The notes under the pieces are model-generated. The model worked only from the letters and a program-made list of their open reading frames with translations, searched no databases and was not told the origin of the DNA. From CAMEON01 sp045531965 (GTDB taxonomy: Bacteria > Bacillota > Clostridia > Oscillospirales > CAG-272), in the NCBI GenBank assembly GCA_045531965.1, contig JAZSFA010000078.1, positions 9,509 to 73,508 of the forward strand: 64,000 nt of DNA, written 5' to 3'. The translations under genes were made by a program, and so were the position numbers. This document shows, piece by piece, positions 1-10,237 of the stretch (position 1 is the stretch's first letter; the number at the start of each line of letters is the position of its first letter).

Positions 1-25
1 GGAATAAGATAGAAGGGACTGTATA

Positions 26-1024
26 ATGGCAAAATTTGAAGGTTACGAGAGACGCGAAGCGAAGATCCTCGCCGCTCTCGCTGAATACGGTATCAACTCC
101 ATTGACGAGTGTAAGGAAATCTGCGACGCTTACGGCATCGATCCCTACAAGATCGTCGAAGAAACCCAGCCCATCTGCTTCGAGAACGCTAAGTGGGCAT
201 ACGTTGTAGGCGCAGCCATCGCCATCAAGAAGGGCTGCACCAAGGCTTCCGACGCCGCTGCCGCTATCGGTATCGGTCTGCAGGCTTTCTGCATTCCCGG
301 CTCTGTTGCTGAGAACAGAAAGGTTGGTCTCGGTCACGGCAACCTGGGCAAGATGCTCCTCTCCGAGGAGACCGAGTGCTTCTGCTTCCTCGCCGGTCAC
401 GAGTCCTTCGCCGCCGCTGAGGGTGCTATCAAGATCGCGCTCAACGCTAACAAGGTTCGTACCCAGCCCCTCCGCGTCATTCTGAACGGTTTGGGCAAGG
501 ACGCCGCTTACATCATCGCTCGTATCAACGGCTTCACCTACGTCAAGACCGCCTTCGATCCCTACACCGAGACCGTCACCGTTCTCGAGGAGAAGCCCTT
601 CTCCAAGGGTCCCCGCGCTGACGTTCGCTGCTATGGCTCCGACAACGTCCCCGAGGGTGTGGCTATCATGAAGCTGGAGAACGTCGGTGTGTCCATTACC
701 GGTAACTCCACCAACCCCACCCGCTTCCAGCACCCCGTCGCAGGTACCTACAAGAAATGGTGCCAGGAGAACGGCGTGAGCTACTTCTCCGTGGCTTCCG
801 GTGGCGGTACCGGCCGTACCCTCCACCCCGATAACATGGCAGCAGGTCCTTCCTCCTACGGTATGACCGACACCATGGGCCGTATGCACTCCGACGCTCA
901 GTTCGCAGGCTCCTCCTCCGTGCCCGCTCACGTTGAGATGATGGGTCTGATCGGCGCAGGTAACAACCCCATGGTTGGTATGACCGTGGCTGTGGCTGTG
1001 GCTATCGAAGAGGCTTCCAAGTAA
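26..1024 (+). CDS. GGGtGRT family protein
   Basis: 332 residues. The family-defining glycine motif GGGTGRT is visible at about residues 259-265, and the whole length fits the GGGtGRT protein family (Pfam PF14057), which is common in anaerobic Firmicutes. The biochemical role is not established; in other genomes it often sits beside NifU-like iron-sulfur scaffold genes (family knowledge, not seen here because the window starts just upstream). No signal peptide or membrane segment, so cytosolic. A ribosome site AGAAGGGA lies 7 nt before the ATG. Codons are overwhelmingly C-ending for Asn, Phe, Tyr and Thr, much more biased than most genes in the window, which suggests very high expression. A strong terminator follows directly. 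Confidence 0.85.
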   Translation: MAKFEGYERREAKILAALAEYGINSIDECKEICDAYGIDPYKIVEETQPICFENAKWAYVVGAAIAIKKGCTKASDAAAAIGIGLQAFCIPGSVAENRKVGLGHGNLGKMLLSEETECFCFLAGHESFAAAEGAIKIALNANKVRTQPLRVILNGLGKDAAYIIARINGFTYVKTAFDPYTETVTVLEEKPFSKGPRADVRCYGSDNVPEGVAIMKLENVGVSITGNSTNPTRFQHPVAGTYKKWCQENGVSYFSVASGGGTGRTLHPDNMAAGPSSYGMTDTMGRMHSDAQFAGSSSVPAHVEMMGLIGAGNNPMVGMTVAVAVAIEEASK

Positions 1025-1033
1025 TATCCACCG

Positions 1034-1065
1034 AACACCGTCCCCTGGGGACGGTGTTCTTTTTG
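1034..1065 (+). terminator. Rho-independent terminator after GGGtGRT gene
   Basis: Near-perfect stem AACACCGTCCCC / GGGGACGGTGTT followed by CTTTTTG, 10 bases after the stop codon. Confidence 0.9.
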
Positions 1066-1088
1066 ACATGACAAATTTTCCGTATGGC

Positions 1089-1117
1089 TTGACGAATAAT
1101 TATCTTCATGTTATAAT
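1089..1117 (+). promoter_or_regulatory. Sigma-A type promoter for the zinc-ribbon gene
   Basis: TTGACG at 1089-1094 and TATAAT at 1112-1117, spacing 17. The first gene downstream starts at 1168. Confidence 0.75.
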
Positions 1118-1167
1118 GACCTTACCATCATTATCGCAATCGAATCAAGACCAAAGGAGAGAACGAC

Positions 1168-1752
1168 ATGTCAAAAATGTGCCCGCATTGCGGTGTGAAA
1201 TACCAAAACAGCGCAACCAAATGCCTCATATGCAAAATTGAGCTTCCGGAAAACCACGGCCATAAGAAAATGAAGAAGCTGGTCTTCTCGGGAATTATTG
1301 GGATCGTGTTGGTCGGAATCGCCATCACTCTGGTATCGATGCTTACAGGTCCCAAAGCGGCAGTCCGAAGGATCGTGGAAGGCTTCAAGCAAAATGATCC
1401 CCAAGCAATCATGGCCATGCTCCCGGATTTCGTTCTGGAATCGGATAAGATCGACCGCCGGGAACTTGAGCTCGAAATGACGACTGATTCTCTAACTCTG
1501 TCAAAATACATATTCTCCTACAACATTGAAGAGGTAAAGGATCCCACATCTCAGGAATGCGAGAAACTCATGGAGAACTTCCGCTACATTGCCGGAGAGG
1601 ACTTTGATGATCGCGAAATCAAAGATATCAAGATCATTTGGGTCAATTATAAGGGCGATATTCCCGGCTTCTGGCCTTCCCATGCCACGCGGTTCACAAT
1701 GATCAAGTACCAAGGACGTTGGTACTGGTGGCCAGAAACTGTCAACAGATAA
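1168..1752 (+). CDS. Zinc-ribbon, single-pass membrane protein of unknown function
   Basis: 194 residues. The N-terminus has a C4 zinc ribbon (Cys5, Cys8, Cys19, Cys22), then a lysine-rich linker and one hydrophobic segment at about 38-60; the remaining 130 residues would be outside the cell. The extracytoplasmic part starts with a helix of the type seen in NTF2-like/DUF4878 domains, but I cannot assign it. Ribosome site AAAGGAG sits upstream of the ATG. It has its own promoter. The following gene has another promoter, so it is probably monocistronic. The architecture of cytosolic zinc ribbon, membrane helix and outer domain is common in Clostridia and the function is unknown. Confidence 0.7.
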   Translation: MSKMCPHCGVKYQNSATKCLICKIELPENHGHKKMKKLVFSGIIGIVLVGIAITLVSMLTGPKAAVRRIVEGFKQNDPQAIMAMLPDFVLESDKIDRRELELEMTTDSLTLSKYIFSYNIEEVKDPTSQECEKLMENFRYIAGEDFDDREIKDIKIIWVNYKGDIPGFWPSHATRFTMIKYQGRWYWWPETVNR

Positions 1753-1781
1753 TTGCTTATTTAACAATTTGTTTTCTTGTT

Positions 1782-1836
1782 GCTTTTTGCTTGATTGACA
1801 TCGTAAGCCAATTGAGTAAAACTTGAAGCAAAAAGC
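1782..1836. repeat. Widely spaced 11-bp inverted repeat upstream of surface-protein promoter
   Basis: GCTTTTTGCTT at 1782-1792 and its exact reverse complement AAGCAAAAAGC at 1826-1836, separated by 33 nt. The right arm ends 10 nt before the -35 box at 1847. No T-run follows, so it is a poor terminator; it may be a regulator site or a stem at the end of the preceding transcript. Confidence 0.5.
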
Positions 1837-1846
1837 CTAAACAGGG

Positions 1847-1875
1847 TTGACATTCCATCGAAAAAATGATAGAAT
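1847..1875 (+). promoter_or_regulatory. Sigma-A type promoter for the first TasA-like gene
   Basis: TTGACA at 1847-1852 and TAGAAT at 1870-1875, spacing 17; start codon at 1920 with GGAAAGGAG in front. Confidence 0.75.
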
Positions 1876-1919
1876 AAAATATCTATATTATGTCATTATG
1901 TCGGGAAAGGAGAGCATAT

Positions 1920-3416
1920 ATGAAAACTTTAAAACGGATTAGTGCTTGTATAGGCATCTTCTTTATGTTTTGCTTTGTCTGTATCGGTTACGCCGCCATT
2001 TCTGACAACCTTCTGATCACCGGTTCGGCGGAAACGGATATACCCTCGGGTTTGTTCATCGTAGACGTTTCGGTTGAAAGTGAGTCGTATGTTGATAAAA
2101 ACACCGTGGAGTTTATTCCTTATACAACAACCGTCAAATCCACCATTAGCAGATCCAACCGTTATTACGAGGGCAAGGTTACCTACAAGATCACCGTACT
2201 CAATAACACAAAGCTGACTTATTCGTACAGAGATATCTATTTCCAAGCGAATTTGAGCGGCTATAACGGAAACCAATATGTTTCAGGTTCCAACGGTTCT
2301 CGAAACATTGGCGTTGTGTGTGAATTGAAAGATGCCGACACAGCAGATAAGATCGTCAAACCCGGCGATACCCTCGAATTTGAGGTGACTTATACCGTTG
2401 GTACTAACAGAGACAGAAATACCAACTGGGCCACCATGATTAACTACCAGTTTGGTATCAACGTGGACGGAGAGAGAGAAGCCCTTGACGTCATTGAATC
2501 CAAGTTTTTGAATATCCTGAATACCCAGTCGACTTATGAACAACTGATTGATGTATTGGATAATAAGTTTGACGGTTATCAGGAATGGACCTCCAACTAC
2601 ATCGGAAACGTGCAGAGCTCCACCAGCGAAGACTCCGTTGCGGTCAACACCCTGTTTGCAGGTCAGTTGCAGATCACTGTCGGACAGGAAGATATGGATG
2701 CCACGGTACTGATCAAGCATGAAAATCTTGACGGAAACACCATGACAGGTGACGATTATACAGCCGTAAATTCGAGCAACGGAGGCGTGTTCAACGGATA
2801 TGGCTGCGAAATGACTCTGTATCTGACCATCGACCCGTTGGAGAGAGCGGGGTCGTATGTGCCGGTGTACGTGGCGGTATTCACCTGTGATCGGGATGAA
2901 AACGGCAATATTGTGAGTGACTGGTACAGAATCGGTGATACCTACGCCGGTGAAGCCAACGTGGTTTCCTACGAAGGCGGCAACGGAACGGGTTCCTTCG
3001 TCACGGACAACTGGATAGCCTACCGAGAGACCTACACCATGGTCGAGGGTTATTCCTACGATATCAACGGTGCCGTTTATCAACTTGATGCGTATACCTA
3101 CGATATCGCCGCAGGTGTCAACATTGAAAGCATCGTCATGGCGCATGACGACAGAGCCGTCAGCATTTTCCAAACGCTCCTTGACGACGCGAAAAGGATC
3201 ATTGATAGCCGTGAATTTGCGGGTGTAGGTATTGATCTCGTGGAAGAAGTCTATAGCAGTCTTTCCCGCTATTATACGTTGGACGAGAACGGCAATCCCA
3301 TTGCCAACGCTAGCTTGACCCGAAGCCAGTTCTCACCGGTGATCTCAGATCTTTACTACGTTGTCAGTGAGACCTTGATGAAAATGGAAGCTCTAACTCA
3401 ACAACAACAGTCATAA
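1920..3416 (+). CDS. TasA/camelysin-like secreted protein with SipW-type signal peptide
   Basis: 498 residues from the ATG at 1920, chosen because GGAAAGGAG precedes it; an in-frame ATG at 1890 lacks a ribosome site. The N-terminus is Lys/Arg-rich, followed by a hydrophobic stretch ending GYAAISDNLLITGSA. This is the signature of Clostridia proteins cut by SipW-like signal peptidases, as in the neighbour at 3773. The mature part is acidic, rich in Tyr, Asn and Thr, and beta-rich in character, with no known catalytic motif. The C-terminal 100 residues look helical. Likely a surface or matrix protein, exported and processed by the signal peptidase encoded at 4352. It is followed by a terminator, so it is transcribed alone. 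Fibre formation is inferred only by analogy with TasA. Confidence 0.7.
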   Translation: MKTLKRISACIGIFFMFCFVCIGYAAISDNLLITGSAETDIPSGLFIVDVSVESESYVDKNTVEFIPYTTTVKSTISRSNRYYEGKVTYKITVLNNTKLTYSYRDIYFQANLSGYNGNQYVSGSNGSRNIGVVCELKDADTADKIVKPGDTLEFEVTYTVGTNRDRNTNWATMINYQFGINVDGEREALDVIESKFLNILNTQSTYEQLIDVLDNKFDGYQEWTSNYIGNVQSSTSEDSVAVNTLFAGQLQITVGQEDMDATVLIKHENLDGNTMTGDDYTAVNSSNGGVFNGYGCEMTLYLTIDPLERAGSYVPVYVAVFTCDRDENGNIVSDWYRIGDTYAGEANVVSYEGGNGTGSFVTDNWIAYRETYTMVEGYSYDINGAVYQLDAYTYDIAAGVNIESIVMAHDDRAVSIFQTLLDDAKRIIDSREFAGVGIDLVEEVYSSLSRYYTLDENGNPIANASLTRSQFSPVISDLYYVVSETLMKMEALTQQQQS

Positions 3417-3772
3417 AAGCTTAATAAACGATATCATTACTAGCTATAGAGCTGTTTCAAGCACAGATGACAAAGCGTTTGAAACAGCTCTTTTGTATTT
3501 CAAGTTCAAAGCGCACCGTTTCTTTGACCATCCACAACCGCTCATATGTTATATCATGAGCTAAAGATAGCAAGATTTGTGTTTTTTAACAAATTTTTCA
3601 TTGCATTTTTGTGACAATGGTTGATTGAAAAATGCAATCATTGATGATATAATACATTTGAAAAAGACTTTATTTCAGTAAAGTTTTTCTTCTATTATGT
3701 ATATCCCATAAAGCCTCAGGCTTTATTCGATATAAAATGCCCACAATTTTTTCTATTCAAAGGAGAACAACC
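3417..3772 (+). promoter_or_regulatory. 356-base intergenic region: terminator, promoter and structured leader
   Basis: After the terminator (3449-3494) there is AT-rich sequence, then a promoter with TTGAAA at 3625-3630 and TATAAT at 3648-3653 (spacing 17). The predicted leader of about 110 nt begins with a hairpin at 3660-3689 (arms GAAAAAGACTTTA / TAAAGTTTTTC) and contains a second, near-perfect palindrome at 3708-3726 (ATAAAGCCT / AGGCTTTAT). AAAGGAG precedes the ATG at 3773. The 5'-terminal hairpin would suit a stable, abundant mRNA. No known riboswitch was recognised. Confidence 0.6.
3449..3494 (+). terminator. Rho-independent terminator after the 498-residue surface protein
   Basis: Stem GAGCTGTTTCAA / TTTGAAACAGCTC with a loop of about 17 nt, then TTTTG. 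Confidence 0.8.
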
Positions 3773-4273
3773 ATGAAAAAAAGAAGATCAGTTGTGATCG
3801 CATTCCTGCTCATCGCCGCTTTGGTCATGGGTATCGGTTACGCCGCTTTGACCGACGTACTGGACATTACCGGTAGCGCCGACATCAACCAGTCCGCCGC
3901 TGAAGATTCCTTCAACGACGATATTTTCTTCACTGCTGCCGTCGCTAATCAGACCGGCAACACTGCTTCTGTCAATGCTGACAACAATGACAAGGCTTCC
4001 TTCACCGCAAACACCCTCAAGGGTAAGGATGACACCGCAACCTTCACCTTCACCATCAAGAACAACGGTGACCTGGATGCCATGATTACCCCCAGCATCT
4101 CCAGCAACACTCAGCCCGAATACTTTGAGTTGAGCAGCGATTGGAATGGTCAGCCTACCGAACTGAAGGCCGGTCAGGAAGTTACTTACACTGTTACTGT
4201 TAAGTTGCTCCAGACCCCCACTGCAACCCTCGGCGGCTCCTTCATCATTGAGTTGACTGCTGTTGCAGAATAA
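3773..4273 (+). CDS. TasA/camelysin-like small secreted protein with SipW-type signal peptide
   Basis: 166 residues from the ATG at 3773 (AAAGGAGAACAACC in front; the longer frame to 3737 has no ribosome site). The N-terminus reads MKKRRSVVIAFLL, with a hydrophobic core and then MGIGYAALTDVLDITGSAD, the SipW-dependent signal form. The mature part of about 130 residues is acidic and Thr/Asn-rich with a single beta-sandwich-like pattern, as in camelysin/TasA small subunits. Codon use is strongly biased to C-ending codons, so expression is probably high. The signal peptidase gene follows after 78 bases with no terminator between, so the two are likely one operon. Probably the main secreted substrate; assembly into fibres is an inference. 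Confidence 0.75.
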   Translation: MKKRRSVVIAFLLIAALVMGIGYAALTDVLDITGSADINQSAAEDSFNDDIFFTAAVANQTGNTASVNADNNDKASFTANTLKGKDDTATFTFTIKNNGDLDAMITPSISSNTQPEYFELSSDWNGQPTELKAGQEVTYTVTVKLLQTPTATLGGSFIIELTAVAE

Positions 4274-4351
4274 TTTCAGATAACATTTCAACATAGCGAT
4301 TCAAGTCTTTTACAAGTAAAGTTCAACCTTTGAACGGAAAGGAGGACGCTT

Positions 4352-5476
4352 ATGAACCGCGACGTAAAACGAGTCATCATTTTATCAGCGATCATTTGCG
4401 TTCTCCTGCTTGGTTCGCTGCTTATCCCCGTAGAGCAGAGTGGGATACTGGGTGCTTGCCTTTTGGTTCCCGCGGCTCTCGTGGTGTTCTTCACCGTCAA
4501 AAAAAGACGGATCCCCTCCATCAATAAATACCAGGTTCTGCTGATCGTGGGCGTCTGCGGAATGCTCTACATCATGCTCTACTATCTCCTGGGTCTCCAT
4601 TTCGGTATGGGTCGGAGATCGCAGAGCATGAGTTGGGGATCGTTTTTGAGCGGTGTTTTGCCGATCATTTTGAGTATCATAGCGTCCGAAATCATAAGAG
4701 TGGTACTACTTTCTCAAAAAATCCGTTTCGCTTCCGTTATGTCCTATATCATCTGCGTTGCCACAGATCTTTTGATGGCAGGCGGTCTCATAGGCGTTAA
4801 GGGATTTAACGATTTTATGGATCTCGTAGGACTGGCAGGACTGTCGGCTGTCACAAGCCATATTCTATACCACTACTTAGCTAAACGATACGGGGTTCTC
4901 CCCGGATTGCTTCTTCGCTTGATGCTTGCTCTTTATTCCATCATCATCCCCGTAGTGCCGTTGGTTCCCGATGCTCTCAAGGCTATGGGCGGTCTTCTCT
5001 TCCCTCTGTTTGTCTACTTGTTTGTGGATATGCTGTATGAGAAAAAGAAAATCACGCACAAAAAACCCGGAGCGCTGTCATATATATGCGGTGGCGTGGT
5101 GGTGGTTCTTATGATTTCGATCGTTATGATCGTGTCCTGTCAATTCCGGATTGGCGCGCTCGTCATTGGCTCCGGTAGTATGACCGGAGAACTAAACGTA
5201 GGAGATGCCGCTGTTTATGAGCGGTACGACGGACAGGTAATTAACGAAGGAGACGTTATCGTCTTCCGCTCGGGTAATACCCGAGTGATCCATCGGGTCG
5301 TAGATATTAACAGTGTCAACGGTGAGTTGCGTTACGTAACTCGCGGCGATGCTAATGAAGATAACGATATAGGTTACAGAACCCACGCTGATATTATTGG
5401 CGTTGTGCATTTCAAAGTGGCATATATCGGATATCCGTCCATATGGATCAGAGATATTTTCAAAAATAATTCATAG
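4352..5476 (+). CDS. SipW-type (ER-like) signal peptidase I with polytopic N-terminal region
   Basis: 374 residues, ribosome site GGAAAGGAGG. The first about 265 residues form roughly eight hydrophobic segments; the catalytic domain is at the C-terminus. The nucleophile motif GSGSM places Ser276, and VIHRVV places His314 where bacterial enzymes have Lys, so this is the ER/archaeal (Ser-His) subclass to which SipW belongs. RGDAN at 331-335 supplies the conserved Asp333. The usual SipW has only two or so membrane segments; the large membrane region here is an added domain of unknown role. Position directly after a SipW-type substrate supports the assignment. The adjacent gene at 5492 starts 15 bases after the stop. 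Active site outside the membrane is expected. Confidence 0.85.
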   Translation: MNRDVKRVIILSAIICVLLLGSLLIPVEQSGILGACLLVPAALVVFFTVKKRRIPSINKYQVLLIVGVCGMLYIMLYYLLGLHFGMGRRSQSMSWGSFLSGVLPIILSIIASEIIRVVLLSQKIRFASVMSYIICVATDLLMAGGLIGVKGFNDFMDLVGLAGLSAVTSHILYHYLAKRYGVLPGLLLRLMLALYSIIIPVVPLVPDALKAMGGLLFPLFVYLFVDMLYEKKKITHKKPGALSYICGGVVVVLMISIVMIVSCQFRIGALVIGSGSMTGELNVGDAAVYERYDGQVINEGDVIVFRSGNTRVIHRVVDINSVNGELRYVTRGDANEDNDIGYRTHADIIGVVHFKVAYIGYPSIWIRDIFKNNS

Positions 5477-5491
5477 AAGGGAGGTAGTCAT

Positions 5492-7315
<1,824 letters not shown>

Positions 7316-7327
7316 TTCCTTTATCGG

Positions 7328-7386
7328 GAGAATCAAGTGTGAATTAAAGAGGCTTCTCTTTGTTCCGCACTTGGTTCTCTTTTTTT
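7328..7386 (+). terminator. Rho-independent terminator after the Glu-Pro repeat gene
   Basis: Arms GAGAATCAAGTGTG / CGCACTTGGTTCTC (one mismatch and wobble) and a run of seven T. Confidence 0.85.
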
Positions 7387-7438
7387 ACAGAGAAAATACT
7401 GCACAAATTAAACGCTTGTTATTTAGGGAAAACGATTC

Positions 7439-7467
7439 TTGACACTAAAGCTCATTTATGGTATCAT
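7439..7467 (+). promoter_or_regulatory. Sigma-A type promoter for the DUF4091 lipoprotein
   Basis: TTGACA at 7439-7444 and TATCAT at 7462-7467, spacing 17, 33 nt before the start codon. Confidence 0.75.
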
Positions 7468-7499
7468 TATAGAATAGTATATCACACTTGGAGGTCCCC

Positions 7500-10199
7500 A
7501 TGAAAAAGCATCTAAGCTTGTTCTTATCTCTTTTCTGCGTGTTGCTTTTGATCCTTGTATCCTGCGGGAAAAATGATCCCACCGAGACCCAGCCCGCAGA
7601 GACTTCTCAACCGACCGATGAAGTCACAACGGCACCGACAGTCAGCACCGATCCTGAGCCCGACACCGCTCCCGTGACCAACGAAGTGACTGTCGACAGC
7701 GAGAATCCCACCGAAGAACTCACTGAGGTGCTGACAGACACCTCCACCGAAGCGCTCACCACACCTGTCACCGAGTCAGAGACCGACACGGAGCCTCAGC
7801 CTCCCGCCAACGTCAACGGCGACTGCGACAACGTATTTTGGAGTGAAACACGGAAAACTGTCGGTCAGGTAAGACTTGACTCAGTCAAGCACGAGATTAA
7901 ACAATCAGAATATGCCAAAGCCGTCAGCAAGTCCGGGAACTGGAACGTAACCATCTCCCAAAATTCCGGTATGCTCCAGCTGTACGGTTGGATTGGTTTT
8001 AGTTTTGATCAGTTCGAACTGGGCTGGCGCATTGGCACAGATAGCGAAGCAACGTATATAACCGATCATGCCGCCATCGTCACTCGCGAGGCTGCGGTTT
8101 TGCAAGCGGCAAAGAAGGAAGGATTCACCAATGCTACAGGCTTTAGCTATCTTCTCAACCTGAATGCGTTTAACAGTGGCGACGAGGTGCATCTGTTCAT
8201 CAAGGATACGTCCACCAATACCGTCTACTGCTTCTGCGAACTGACCATTAACATAAACACCGTGTCTGCCGATCTGTCCACCGACGCCTTGAAGGAAAAG
8301 TACGAGCTGGGCTACGGTTCCGATATGGATATGTCCGCCTATGATCCCATTCCTGACAAGGAGACCGTAGTTGCTCCCGACGATGATCCCACCGTCTCCC
8401 TGTGGTTTGACCATATCACCGAGAAGGTCACCCGGTATGACACCTCCGGTAAGGATTCCGGCAAGGACAGTTACACCATTCAGATGGGCAAGAATGAGAT
8501 TGAGGGTTGCCAGTTCTTCCTCTACGCTCCTACCAACAAGAAGATCCACATCAACATTTCGGACTTTACCAACGACAAAGGCGAGACCCTCCCCACCCAG
8601 TTGGGTGTGGAGTTTTACATGGAGGACGGCTACGTCACCCACAACGGCTTCCCCGCTTCCCTTGTCTACCCCGATGCCGTGATTCCCTACGATTCCTATA
8701 TCGCCTATTCCAGCAACACTGAAAGTGGTCGCTACGGTATGGACGCCAACAGTAAGATCGATTACGGTCCCTACGTGCTGATCGGTCCCTTCTCGGGCTC
8801 CGACTGGAATCATGAGAAGTACCCCTTCCGTGACTCTGTTCGCGGCTTCGTGGTAGAGGCCGAGACCGCCAAGGACACTACCCCCGGCGCGTACAAGGCT
8901 ACCATCGAGATCCTGGACGCCGACACGGGCAAGTGCATCAAGATGGCCAACGTCTATACCTACGTCTACGACGTGACTCTCTCCGACGAGACCGCCATGA
9001 ATACCGCCTTTGGTCTGTGGGATATCGTCAGCGTCTATTATCAGCAGTACAACGAGAACCCCGACCGCCACCGCTACAGCGACGTAGAGATCACCAAAGC
9101 CGTGGCTGAGTTCTTCCTCAAGAACCGCATCACCCTGACGGGCAGCATCACCTATTTCAACATGATGGGTACTGATTGGTTCAAGAACCCCCGTGTGACT
9201 TCTCTGCGCGTGCTAACCAAGGATCAGTACGACTCCATCAAGGGCGATCCCGTCCTTGCCAGAAAAATGTTCTACTACGGACAAGACGAGCCGGGTGTTG
9301 CCCGTGGCTGGCGTCCCATCACCTGGCCCGATGGCACCTCCGAGAATATCTACGACAATACGGGTCTCTTGAGTGTCCTTGCCATCGCAAGAGAAGCTGA
9401 CCAGCTGAAGAACGTCTGGGGCTGGGAGGATTACCGCCTGCTCGTTCCCTTCGAGCGTAACATTGACTTCAAGTCCTTCAACTACAACAGTGTGGACAAA
9501 AACACCGCCTTCCCCGCATGGTACAACGATTACGCCGTCAACGGTGAGCGGGATGCCATTGAGTACCTTTCTAAACGAGGTGTGAGTATTTGGGTTCCCC
9601 ACTTGTTCAGCTACACCCCCAGGGATCTGAAAAAGACCGCAGGCGCGCAGTTTATCCAGTCAGTTTCCATCGACTCCGCCTTCGGTGAGTTCTCCGACCG
9701 ATTGCAGGGCTTTGTGGAGGCAGGCGGAGAACGCTGGAGTTACGTATCCTGCGAGCCCAAGTACACAAGCCCCTATCAGAACATCCTTCTGTTCAACGAC
9801 GGCACCGAGGGACGCACCATGTTTTGGACGAATTATCTCAACGACGTCACGGGCTTCCTCTACTGGCACGTTTCCTACTATGATGCCGCGGGCAACAACA
9901 CCTACCAGATGCGCAACCCCGTCTCCAAGACGGGCCCCGGTGACGGTATCCTGGTCTATCCCGGTTCTGCCTACGGTCAGCTGGATCCCATTCCCTCCAT
10001 CCGCCTGACCTATATGCGTGACGGCATCGAGGATTATCAGATGCTCACCATGCTGGAGGAAGTAAAGGGCGCAGAGTATACCGACGAGCTGGTCAGCCAT
10101 ATCACCACAAGCACCTTGAGCTACACCAGAGACGACGACGTGGTCTATAATGTCCACTCCTATCTCTTGAGAGTGCTTGAAGAGGCTTCCAAATCATAA
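7500..10199 (+). CDS. GH123-like (DUF4091) lipoprotein, putative glycoside hydrolase
   Basis: 899 residues from the ATG at 7500 (GGAGG at 7490-7494). Lipoprotein signal with lipobox LVSC at about residues 19-22, then a Thr/Glu/Pro-rich spacer to about residue 100, as usual for cell-surface enzymes. The C-terminal half carries the DUF4091/GH123 pattern: the adjacent acid pair in GQDEPG (Asp596, Glu597), matching the catalytic Asp-Glu pair of GH123 N-acetyl-beta-galactosaminidases, and the family's closing motif YMRDGIEDYQML. The region between about 100 and 400 should be one or two carbohydrate-binding or beta-sandwich modules. Expected role is attack on GalNAc-type glycans at the cell surface; the true substrate is unknown because DUF4091 is broader than characterised GH123. 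C-ending codon bias is strong. Confidence 0.75.
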   Translation: MKKHLSLFLSLFCVLLLILVSCGKNDPTETQPAETSQPTDEVTTAPTVSTDPEPDTAPVTNEVTVDSENPTEELTEVLTDTSTEALTTPVTESETDTEPQPPANVNGDCDNVFWSETRKTVGQVRLDSVKHEIKQSEYAKAVSKSGNWNVTISQNSGMLQLYGWIGFSFDQFELGWRIGTDSEATYITDHAAIVTREAAVLQAAKKEGFTNATGFSYLLNLNAFNSGDEVHLFIKDTSTNTVYCFCELTININTVSADLSTDALKEKYELGYGSDMDMSAYDPIPDKETVVAPDDDPTVSLWFDHITEKVTRYDTSGKDSGKDSYTIQMGKNEIEGCQFFLYAPTNKKIHINISDFTNDKGETLPTQLGVEFYMEDGYVTHNGFPASLVYPDAVIPYDSYIAYSSNTESGRYGMDANSKIDYGPYVLIGPFSGSDWNHEKYPFRDSVRGFVVEAETAKDTTPGAYKATIEILDADTGKCIKMANVYTYVYDVTLSDETAMNTAFGLWDIVSVYYQQYNENPDRHRYSDVEITKAVAEFFLKNRITLTGSITYFNMMGTDWFKNPRVTSLRVLTKDQYDSIKGDPVLARKMFYYGQDEPGVARGWRPITWPDGTSENIYDNTGLLSVLAIAREADQLKNVWGWEDYRLLVPFERNIDFKSFNYNSVDKNTAFPAWYNDYAVNGERDAIEYLSKRGVSIWVPHLFSYTPRDLKKTAGAQFIQSVSIDSAFGEFSDRLQGFVEAGGERWSYVSCEPKYTSPYQNILLFNDGTEGRTMFWTNYLNDVTGFLYWHVSYYDAAGNNTYQMRNPVSKTGPGDGILVYPGSAYGQLDPIPSIRLTYMRDGIEDYQMLTMLEEVKGAEYTDELVSHITTSTLSYTRDDDVVYNVHSYLLRVLEEASKS

Positions 10200-10237
10200 A
10201 ACACCAATCACGCTTAAACGACAACGAGGTATATCAC

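Noticed and set aside
7905..9071. 388-residue minus-strand frame opposite the DUF4091 lipoprotein
   Set aside because: Antisense of a recognisable GH123-like gene; no motif or ribosome site.
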